Assembly: GCF_046630445.1 (NCBI RefSeq)
Contig: NC_092338.1
Coordinates: forward strand, 8,264,501 to 8,328,500
Direction of reading: 5' to 3'
Length of the DNA stretch: 64,000 nt
DNA from: Rutidosis leptorrhynchoides
Lineage: Eukaryota > Streptophyta > Magnoliopsida > Asterales > Asteraceae
Below, one piece after another: positions 33,801-44,612 of this stretch; position 1 is the first letter of the stretch, and each line of letters opens with the position of its first letter. Made by a program: the position numbers and the translations under genes. Under the pieces are notes generated by a model. The model saw nothing but the letters and a program-made list of their open reading frames with translations. It was not told where the DNA came from and did no database searches.

Positions 33801-35333
33801 TTTCAACCAGTCCATACCGATTATCACATCAAAACTCCCTAACTCTACTGGTATCAAATCAATCTTAAATGTTTCGCTAACCAGTTTAATTTCTCGATTC
33901 CGACATATATTATCTGCTGAAATTAATTTACCATTTGCTAATTCGAGTAAAAATTTACTATCCAAAGGCGTCAATGGACAACTTAATTTAGCACAAAAAT
34001 CTCTACTCATATAGCTTCTATCCGCACCCGAATCAAATAAAACGTAAGCAGATTTATTGTCAATAAGAAACGTACCCGTAACAAGCTCCGGGTCTTCCTG
34101 TGCCTCTGCCGCATTAATATTGAAAACTCTTCCGCGGCCTTGTCCATTCGTGTTCTCCTGGTTTGGGCAATTTCTAATAATGTGGCCCGGTTTTCCACAT
34201 TTATAACAAACTACATTGGCATAACTTGCTCCGACACTACTTGCTCCGCCATTACTCGTTCCGACACCATTTGTTCCTTTGGTTCTATTAACCCCTGGTC
34301 CGTAGACCTCACACTTCGCCGCGCTATGACCATTTCTTTTACACTTGTTACAAAATTTGGTGCAGAACCCCGAGTGATACTTTTCACACCTTTGGCATAG
34401 CTGCTTCTGATTGTTGTTGTTGTTGCGGTTATTATTGTTGTTGGGATGATTGTTGTAGTTGCTGTTGTTGTTGTTGTTGTTGTTTTTGTTGTTGTTGTTG
34501 GGCCGTTTGTTGTAGTTGCGATTGATGTTGCGATTGTTGGGATAATTGTTGCGATTATTGTTGTAATTGCTGTTGTTGTTGTATTGGTGATTCTTATCAC
34601 CGTTTTCCTCCCACTTTCTTTTGACTTGCTTCACATTGGCCTCTTCAGCAGTCTGTTCTTTAATTCTTTCTTCAATCTGGTTCACTAGTTTGTGAGCCAT
34701 TCTACATGCCTGTTGTATAGAGGCGGGCTCGTGTGAACTTATATCTTCTTGGATTCTTTCCGGTAATCCTTTCACAAACGCGTCGATCTTCTCTTCCTCA
34801 TCTTCGAATGCTCCCGGACACAATAGGCACAATTCTGTGAATCATCTTTCGTATGTGGTAATATCAAATCCTTGGGTTCGTAACCCTCTAAGTTCTGTCT
34901 TGAGCTTATTGATCTCGGTTCTGGGACGGTACTTCTCCTTCATCAAGTGCTTGAATGCTGACCACGGTAGTGCGTACGCATCGTCTTGTCCCACTTACTC
35001 TAGATAGGTATTCCACCATGTTAACGTAGAACCTGTGAAGGTATGCGTAGCCTACTTCACTTTGTCCTCTTCAGTACACTTACTTATGGCAAACACCGAT
35101 TCGACCTTCTCGGTCCACCGTTTCAATCCGATCGGTCCTTCGGTTCCATCAAATTCCAAAGGTTTGCAGGCAGTGAATTCTTTGTAGGTGCATCCTACAC
35201 GATTTCCTGTACTGCTAGATCCAAGGTTATTGTTGGTATGTAGCGCAGCCTGTACTGCGGCTATGTTTGAAGCTAGAAAAGTACGGAATTCCTCTTCATT
35301 CATATTCACGGTGTGTCGAGTAGTCGGTGCCAT
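30856..35333 (-). CDS. Gag-Pol region of the young Tekay-like element (fossil, interrupted)
   Basis: Begins at the ATG at 35333 ([16 protein letters not shown]) and runs to about 30856. Domains in order: Gag capsid (about 35300-34620); an asparagine-rich linker (about 34600-34400); zinc knuckles CQRC...HSGFC...CNKC and [15 protein letters not shown] (about 34400-34155); protease with DSGADRS (about 34020-34045). Reverse transcriptase follows with FIDDILIYS (about 33010-33040), then RNase H with [10 protein letters not shown] (about 32570-32600). Integrase has its HHCC region (about 31890-32005) and a catalytic core with the HPQTDGQSE box (about 31530-31555). A chromodomain start [15 protein letters not shown] lies near 30880-30930. 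The chromodomain and order identify a Tekay-clade chromovirus. The region has about four interruptions. Confidence 0.9.
34385..34600 (-). repeat. Asparagine-coding AAC/AAT repeat in Gag
   Basis: On the sense strand a run of AAC/AAT codons with scattered R, Y, P and S gives a linker of about 65 residues, more than half asparagine, between capsid and zinc knuckles. The plus strand shows it as TTG/GTT repeats. The left Tekay-like element has no such run. Confidence 0.85.
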
Positions 35334-35674
35334 TTCCTTCAAAATAGTCAAATGGAACAAGTTAATCATACAGAATATTAAGAGTAGTTAATAGTATTTC
35401 GTACCATAATATGAACTCATTTATAAAAGCTTTTTCTTCATATTAGCGTTTTATAAGTTTAAATTCGGGTAGTACCTACCCGTTAAGTTCATACTTAGTA
35501 GCTAATATACAATTCAACTACTACAATTCTATATGAAAAACTGATTATAATAATATTTCGCGTTCAAACTTTTATACAATATTTTACAAACTTACAATAC
35601 CGCTTATTTTACATAAAGCATGAAATATAGCACACAATAACTTTGATACAAGATAGTTGTGAAGATAATTCTAG

Positions 35675-36358
35675 CTAGTACACAAGTCGTTCAGCAAAGG
35701 CAATAAAGACACGTAATTCATACGTCCAGAAATAAGTCATGCATTCTGGTTTTACTAGGATTACTTCCCATCCTTGGTCTTGTGGAACATAACCGTTATG
35801 GCTGTTGATAAGACAGCGTGTTGTAACGTCGTCAAAGGGACGAGGGTTACGTAATGTCCAACAGTCCCGTAACAATCTAAAAACCTCATTTCTTACCCCA
35901 ATTACCGACTCCGTCACTTGTGGAAACGTTTTGTTTAATAGTTGTAGCCCGATGTTCTTGTTCTCACTTTGGTGAGAAGCGAATATTACTAATCCGTAAG
36001 CATAACATGCTTCTTTATGTTGCATGTTAGCCGCTTTTTCTAAATCACGAAGTCCAATATTCGGATATATTGAGTCAAAATAATTTCTTAACCCGTTGCG
36101 TAAAATAGCATTTGGGTTCCCCGCAATATATGCGTCAAAGTAAACACATCGTAACTTATGGGTTTCCCAATGTGATATCCCCCATCTTTCAAACGAAAGT
36201 CTCTTATAAACCAAGACATTCTTGGAACGTTCTTTGAATGTCTTACAAACTGATCTCGCCTTAAATAGTTGTGCCGAAGAATTCTGACCGACTCTAGACA
36301 AGATTTTATCAATCATGTCTCCGGGTAGGTCTCTTAAAATATTGGGTTGTCTATCCAT
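35675..36358 (-). CDS. F-box protein ORF carried by the Tekay-like element
   Basis: A 227-residue frame on the element's sense strand, between the acidic ORF and gag. Residues about 7-55 form an F-box: LRDLPGDMIDKILSRVG, then the RSVCKTFKERS core and YKRLSFERW. Residues about 105-145 (EKAANMQHKEACYAYGLVIF, then a leucine-containing repeat) resemble the Sel1/TPR-like part of the plant At2g35280/At1g67623-type F-box family. F-box proteins bind SKP1 and bring targets to SCF ubiquitin ligases. It ends inside the element, well clear of the LTRs, and the related element at the left has no counterpart. I infer capture of a host F-box gene. Expression and targets are unknown; the frame is open throughout. 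Confidence 0.8.
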   Translation of the reverse strand: MDRQPNILRDLPGDMIDKILSRVGQNSSAQLFKARSVCKTFKERSKNVLVYKRLSFERWGISHWETHKLRCVYFDAYIAGNPNAILRNGLRNYFDSIYPNIGLRDLEKAANMQHKEACYAYGLVIFASHQSENKNIGLQLLNKTFPQVTESVIGVRNEVFRLLRDCWTLRNPRPFDDVTTRCLINSHNGYVPQDQGWEVILVKPECMTYFWTYELRVFIAFAERLVY

Positions 36359-36494
36359 TTTGTGTTTTTATACTGTAAAATAGACAAGAGTTAGATTCAT
36401 AAAAAAATACTTATTAATACAAGCAATTTTTACATATATCATAAAGCATAAGCACACTATATTACATATATTACACCACACGAATACAACTATC

Positions 36495-37109
36495 TTATTC
36501 TGACTCGCTCGTTTCTTCTTGTTCGGTTTTGGTTCGTTTTGCCAAGTTTCTAGGGATATATGATGTTCCTCTAATTCGAGCCGTCGTTGTCCACATTGGT
36601 TTAGAAAAACCTGATGGTTTAGAGGTTCCCGGGTCATTGTTACAACTTAAGGACTTTGGGGGTTGACGATACATATAAAGTTCATCGGGGTTGGAATTAG
36701 ATTTCTCTATTTTTATGCCCTTTCCCTTATTATTTTCTTTTGCCTTTTTAAATTCAGTTGGGGTAATTTCTATAACATCATCGGAATTCTCATCGGAATC
36801 TGATTCATCGGAGAATTGGTAATCCTCCCAATATTTTGCTTCCTTGGCGGAAACACCATTGACCATAATTAACCTTGGTCGGTTGGTTGAGGATTCTCTT
36901 TTACTTAACCGTTTTATTATTTCCCCCACCGGTTCTATTTCTTCTTCCGGTTCCGATTCTTCTTCCGGTTCCGATTCTTCTTCCGGTTCCGACTCTTCTT
37001 CCGGTTCCTCTTCGGGAACTTGTGAATCAGTCCACGAATCATTCCAATTTACATTTGACTCTTCATTATTATTAGGTGAGTCAATGGTACTTGTTCTAGA
37101 GGTAGACAT
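36495..37109 (-). CDS. Acidic SEPEEE-repeat leader ORF of the Tekay-like element
   Basis: A 204-residue frame, the first after the primer-binding site on the sense strand. A Ser/Thr/Asn-rich start leads to DSQVPEEE and about four SEPEEE units at residues 32-60. Then come VIEITPTEFKKAKEN, a KGKGIKIEK patch and a C-terminal basic TTARIRG...RNLAKRTK segment. It shares DSQ[IV]P, the EPEEE array, placement and the TARI motif with the 150-residue ORF at 2853-3305. No known domain. Its conserved position upstream of gag suggests a lineage-specific leader protein; role unknown. Confidence 0.65.
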   Translation of the reverse strand: MSTSRTSTIDSPNNNEESNVNWNDSWTDSQVPEEEPEEESEPEEESEPEEESEPEEEIEPVGEIIKRLSKRESSTNRPRLIMVNGVSAKEAKYWEDYQFSDESDSDENSDDVIEITPTEFKKAKENNKGKGIKIEKSNSNPDELYMYRQPPKSLSCNNDPGTSKPSGFSKPMWTTTARIRGTSYIPRNLAKRTKTEQEETSESE

Positions 37110-37297
37110 CTATCACATAATATCAAACGCGTTAAGAGATTAATATATCACATAATATTCACATGTTAAAAATATATAGTTTCCAACAAAATTTGTTAAG
37201 CAATCATTTTTCAAGTAAACACGGTCGAAGTCCAGACTCACTAATGCATCCTAACAAACTCGATAAGACACACTAATGCAAAATTCTGGTTCTCTAA

Positions 37298-37316
37298 GAC
37301 CAACGCTCGGATACCA
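37298..37316 (-). other. tRNA-iMet-type primer-binding site
   Basis: The minus strand reads TGGTATCCGAGCGTTGGTC two bases inside the 5' LTR boundary. It is one base off the usual TGGTATCAGAGC. Confidence 0.85.
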
Positions 37317-37318
37317 AC

Positions 37319-40300
37319 TGAAATGTCCCGTTCTTATTGATTAAAAATGTTCCATATTAATTGATTTCGTTGCGAGGTTTTGACCTCTATATGAGACGTT
37401 TTTCAAAGACTGCATTCATTTTAAAACAAACCATAACCTTTATTTCATAAATAAAGGTTTAAAAAGCTTTACGTAGATTATCAAATAATGATAATCTAAA
37501 ATATCATGTTTACACACGACCATTACATAATGGTTTACAATACAAATATGTTACAACAAAATAAGTTTCTTGAATGCAGTTTTTACACAATATCATACAA
37601 ACATGGACTCCAAATCTCGTCCTTATTTAAGTATGCGACAGCGGAAGCTCTTAATAATCACCTGAGAATAAACATGCTTAAAACGTCAACAAAAATGTTG
37701 GTGAGTTATAGGTTTAACCTATATATATCAAATCATAATAATAGACCACAAGATTTCATATTTCAATACACATCCCATACATAGAGATAAAAGTCATTCA
37801 TATGGTGAACACCTGGTAACCGACATTAACAAGATGCATATATAAGAATATCCCTATCATTCCGGGACACCCTTCGGATATGATATAAATTTCGAAGTAC
37901 TAAAGCATCCGGTACTTTGGATGGGGCTTGTTGGGCCCGATAGATCTATCTTTAGGATTCGCGTCAATTAGGGTGTCTGTTCCCTAATTCTTAGATTACC
38001 AGACTTAATAAAAAGGGGCATATTCGATTTCGATAATTCAACCATAGAATGTAGTTTCACGTACTTGTTTCTATTTTGTAAATCATTTATAAAACCTGCA
38101 TGTATTCTCATCCCAAAAATATTAGATTTTAAAAGTGGGACTATAACTCACTTTCACAGATTTTTACTTCGTCGGGAAGTAAGACTTGGCCACTGGTTGA
38201 TTCACGAACCTATAACAATATATACATATATATCAAAGTATGTTCAAAATATATTTACAACACTTTTAATATATTTTGATGTTTTAAGTTTATTAAGTCA
38301 GCTGTCCTCGTTAGTAACCTACAACTAGTTGTCCACAGTTAGATGTACAGAAATAAATCGATAAATATTATCTTGAATTAATCCACGACCCAGTGTATAC
38401 GTATCTCAGTATTGATCACAACTCAAACTATATATATATTTTGGAATCAACCTCAACCCTGTATAGCTAACTCCAACATTCACATATAGAGTGTCTATGG
38501 TTGTTCCGAAATATATATAGATGTGTCGACATGATAGGTCGAAACATTGTATACGTGTCTATGGTATCTCAAGATTACATAATATACAATACAAGTTGAT
38601 TAAGTTATGGTTGGAATAGATTTGTTACCAATTTTTACGTAGCTAAAATGAGAAAAATTATCCAATCTTGTTTTACCCATAACTTCTTCATTTTAAATCC
38701 GTTTTGAGTGAATCAAATTGCTATGGTTTCATATTGAACTCTATTTTATGAATCTAAATAGAAAAAGTATAGGTTTATAGTCGGAAAAATAAGTTACAAG
38801 TCGTTTTTGTAAAGGTAGTCATTTCAGTCGGAAGAACGACGTCTAGATGACCATTTTAGAAAACATACTTCCACTTTGAGTTTAACCATAATTTTTAGAT
38901 ATAGTTTCATGTTCATAATAAAAATCATTTTCTCAGAATAACAACTTTTAAATCAAAGTTTATCATAGTTTTTAATTAACTAACCCAAAACAGCCCGCGG
39001 TGTTACTACGACGGCGTAAATCCGGTTTTACGGTGTTTTTCGTGTTTCCAGGTTTTAAATCATTAAGTTAGCATATCATATAGATATAGAACATGTGTTT
39101 AGTTGATTTTAAAAGTCAAGTTAGAAGGATTAACTTTTGTTTGCGAACAAGTTTAGAATTAACTAAACTATGTTCTAGTGATTACAAGTTTAAACCTTCG
39201 AATAAGATAGATTTATATGTATGAATCGAATGATGTTATGAACATCGTTACTACCTTAAGTTCCTTGGATAAACCTACTGGAAAAGAGAAAAATGGATCT
39301 AGCTTCAACGGATCCTTGGATGGCTCGAAGTTCTTGAAGCAGAATCATGACACGAAAACAAGTTAAAGTAAGATCATCACTTGAAATAAGATTGTTATAG
39401 TTATAGAAATTGAACCAAAGTTTGAATATGATTATTAACTTGTATTAGAATGATAACCTACTGTAAGAAACAAAGATTTCTTGAGGTTGGATGATCACCT
39501 TACAAGATTGGAAGTGAGATAGCAAACTTGAAAGTATTCTTGATTTTATGTAACTAGAACTTGTAGAATATATGAAGAACACTTAGAACTTGAAGATAGA
39601 ACTTAAGGGAGATCAATTAGATGAATAAAATTGAAGAATGAAAGTGTTTGTAGGTGTTTTTGGTCGTTGGTGTATGGATTAGATATAAAGGATATGTAAT
39701 TTTGTTTTCATGTAAATAAGTCATGAATGATTACTCATATTTTTGTAATTTTATGAGATATTTCATGCTAGTTGCCAAATGATGGTTCCCACATGTGTTA
39801 GGTGACTCACATGGGCTGCTAAGAGCTGATCATTGGAGTGTATATACCAATAGTACATACATCTAAAAGCTGTGTATTGTACGAGTACGAATACGGGTGC
39901 ATACGAGTAGAATTGTTGTTGAAACTGAACGAGGATGTAATTGTAAGAATTTTTGTTAAGTAGAAGTATTTTGATAAGTGTATTGAAGTCTTTCAAAAGT
40001 GTATAAATACATATTAAAACACTACATGTATATACATTTTAACTGAGTCGTTAAGTCATCGTTAGTCGTTACATGTAAGTGTTGTTTTGAAACCTTTAGG
40101 TTAACGATCTTGTTAAATGTTGTTAACCCAATGTTTATAATATCAAATGAGATTTTAAATTATTATATTATCATGATATTATCATGTATGAATATCTCTT
40201 AATATGATATATATACATTAAATGTCTTTACAACGATAATCGTTACATATATGTCTCGTTTAAAAATCATTAAGTTAGTAGTCTTATTTTTACATATGTA

Positions 40301-40545
40301 GTTCATTGTTAATATACTTAATGATATGTTTACTTATCATAGTATCATGTTAACTATATATATATCCATATATATGTCATCATGTTAACTATAAAAATCA
40401 TTAGGTGGTCAATTGTCTATATGAAACATATTTCAATTAATCAAGTCTTAACAAGTTTGATTGCTTAACATGTTGTAAACATTTAATCATGTAAATATCA
40501 ATCTCAATTAATATGTATAAACATGGAAAAATTCGGGTCACTACA
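37319..40545 (-). repeat. 5' LTR of the young Tekay-like element
   Basis: 3227 bp, nearly identical to 27486-30712 at a constant offset of 9833, with no length difference. Contains the shared LTR core at about 37639-37715. Confidence 0.95.
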
Positions 40546-40854
40546 AACTTGACCCAAAATGACTTCCAAAATCTATACATATTTATTATATAGCTTAAAT
40601 ATAGTCATTTTATATATTTAAATATATTTATCAGAATTTATTAGAGTAAATAATCCAAGTCATATGTTAATAAATAAAAATTTATATTAAAATTTATATA
40701 TGATAAAAATATTCTTTTATATATCTCAGGTAATAAAATTTATAAAGTTCATTTAATATCATAAAAATATAATGGTATGTATTATTAATGTAATTATATT
40801 ACGTGTGGTAAAAATATCATTGTATCACATATTTATTTGATAAAATAATATCGA

Positions 40855-42201
<1,347 letters not shown>

Positions 42202-42282
42202 ATTAGAGAGTAGAGATATGAGAGTGAATGAATTCGGAGCAAAAACTACGAGCTTTATGGATGTGGCCTGACTCCCCTTGCC

Positions 42283-42326
42283 ATACGATCGCATGGGAAT
42301 AAAGGGGCACAGCCATGCGATCGCAT
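42283..42326. promoter_or_regulatory. Pair of ATGCGATCGCAT-type palindromes, 32 bp apart
   Basis: ATACGATCGCAT (42283-42294, one base off) and ATGCGATCGCAT (42315-42326), both inside CCAT...ATGG. Start-to-start spacing is 32 bp, as at 14524-14567 in another solo LTR. Confidence 0.5.
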
Positions 42327-42673
42327 GGTCCCTCTGTCCAGCACTCAAATGTTTTAAAACGTGGCTGCCGACAGTTTTTATTATATAATAATATATATAT
42401 TTAATTTATATAATTATATATATATAATATTATATTCTAGTGCATAGTTAAAACATAAAATTAGTTCCGATGACTTGTACGTTGGAAACGGTTTATGTCA
42501 CGGTTTCGGTTTATCGAACATCGTTACGTATGCTTAGAAAACTTGTACTTTACGTTTCGTGACATGTACCTTTGTCAAAATATAGACTTAAATTATCAAT
42601 GAACTATATCACTTGAAATGTAACTTGAACGTTCGAGTGTTTTGGTCATTTGCTTCATTAAATCATCGTCTCG

Positions 42674-42674
<1 letters not shown>

Positions 42675-42756
<82 letters not shown>

Positions 42757-42808
42757 TTTTAAATCAAAACGTTTTATACCAAAGTTAATATTATATTTTA
42801 TCATATTG

Positions 42809-42874
<66 letters not shown>
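42675..42874. repeat. Two (TA)n tracts in the old solo LTR
   Basis: TA runs at about 42675-42751 and 42811-42874. Confidence 0.95.
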
Positions 42875-42877
<3 letters not shown>

Positions 42878-43976
42878 TTTCGAAATATAAATTTGAAATA
42901 TTCATTTAATAATATAATATTAAGTTTTAAAAAACTAATTATATTTCAAAGTTTATTATATAATTTAAAATCTTTTCGAAATTATTATTCAGTGATACTT
43001 TTACCTTTTTGAAACAATAAAATATATTTGCAAATTTATAATACAAAGCTTTAATTAAGTTCTTCAAATTTTATATTCATAAACAATTTGTCTTATAAAA
43101 CATTTTAATAATAAAGTTCTTTTTAAACTGAAAACGTTTTATTACGTTTGAAACTAAAATAAATTTAAAACTTTTGTTTTTCAGACTAAATATATCATTT
43201 TGTTAAAAGGTTAAAATAATAGAAATCGTTATATCATAAAATATTTTAGAAAGATAAAAATATATATACTTATAATAGGTTTCAAGTTTTTAAATTACCG
43301 TTTGATGATGAAGCGTGGGATAAAGTCCAATGGTTAAATAACGTATAAAATTATCTTAATCTAAATCGTTGATTACTTAACTTGTCACAATCCGACATCT
43401 AAGTTATCTACATTCTACATTCTTACTTTCATATTAAATAAAATGAAAGTTAAAATAATTATCTTATCCAAGTCACGGGAAAAACATTGTAAAGCATGAA
43501 TTGGAAATCAAATATGAATCTCCACTAACCTTTGTCTAGTTCCCGTTAATTGACACATTTGTTCTTACTTGTAAATTATTTTACCATTTTCCGAATAAAA
43601 CTGATTTCTTAAATCACAGTGGACCTCATAACAGAGACCCATAATCATATCATAATGTATCTGATAAATCAATCATTTGATATTATCTTTTAATCTAGTC
43701 GATAAATATAATAAACTTATATTGAAACAAATACGTTCATGTAAAGTATTATACATCTAATACTTTGTTAACGTTTTCAATTAATATAACTATATATTAT
43801 ATTTACATATCTATACACTTAAATGTTCGTGAATCGTCGACCACGGTCAAAGGGTAATTGATTACATGAATGTAGTTACAAAATTTTTGAGACTCAACAT
43901 TACAGACTTTGCTTATCGTGTCGGAAACATATAAAGATTAAGTTTAAATTTGGTCGAAAATTTCCGAGTCGTCACA

Positions 43977-44612
43977 AGAACCAGCAGGGTTCGGGATTAG
44001 AATGCAAAACAACCAAAAAATAAACGACAAGCTCTCGCTATCTACACCCGAACTTAACAGTAAAAACAAACAAACAATTACACATACAAAAGAAGCTACA
44101 AAACTAATCAAGTAATACCCTTAAACAACTAATACTCATGTATAACATATTTAGTTACAGCTAACTATTTAATTTTAATACTATTAGTAATTACTTAAAA
44201 TGCATAATCGGTTTTCCAAATTAAAATCCAAACACCCTTGGTAAATGAAAAAGAATTGGATCTTGAAAATCGCCGTGGTGAATTGAGATTTGTAAAATTG
44301 CTCAATTTAAAAAAAATAATAATAAATAAATAAAACTTGAGTTGCAGTAAAAAGATAAAAATCTTTCACTCCCCTTTTTCTGTCGGTGATCAAGTGAAGA
44401 ATACAGAGACCCAAATTTAAAAAGAAAAATAATAATCTTAATTTGCTCCCTGTTTTCCACTTTATACACAAGATCAGATATCAAACCACATTACACTTTC
44501 CTCAAACATCAACTCCATTTTTTCTTTCTTTTGATTTTCTCAAATATACATACACTTCCAATTATATCTATATCTATATCTATACATATACAGAGAGGTA
44601 AAGTGTGTACAA
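43977..44612. other. Upstream region of the DUF1068 gene
   Basis: AT-rich. The last 100 bases are C/T-rich (ttttctttcttttgattttc) with tatctatatc repeats, as in plant 5' leaders. No individual promoter element is supported. Confidence 0.45.

Larger units (their letters stand above)
27486..40545 (-). mobile_element. Complete young Tekay-like Ty3/gypsy element with F-box and acidic leader ORFs (13.06 kb)
   Basis: A complete element on the minus strand with 3227-bp LTRs at 27486-30712 and 37319-40545 and the perfect 5-bp target duplication AACTT (27481-27485 and 40546-40550). Sense order: 5' LTR, primer-binding site, acidic ORF (36495-37109), F-box ORF (35675-36358), Gag-Pol (35333 down to about 30856) ending in a chromodomain, polypurine tract, 3' LTR. 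On reading the two LTRs I saw about one difference in 3.2 kb. At 1.3e-8 per site per year that means an insertion probably tens of thousands of years old or younger. Gag-Pol shows about four interruptions, so this copy is broken although otherwise complete. It inserted into an older solo LTR. Confidence 0.95.

Noticed and set aside
34446-34688. Valine-rich plus-strand frame
   Set aside because: Antisense of the Asn-coding repeat in Gag.
36844-37143. Plus-strand GSDSSSGSDSSSG frame
   Set aside because: Antisense shadow of the acidic ORF at 36495-37109.
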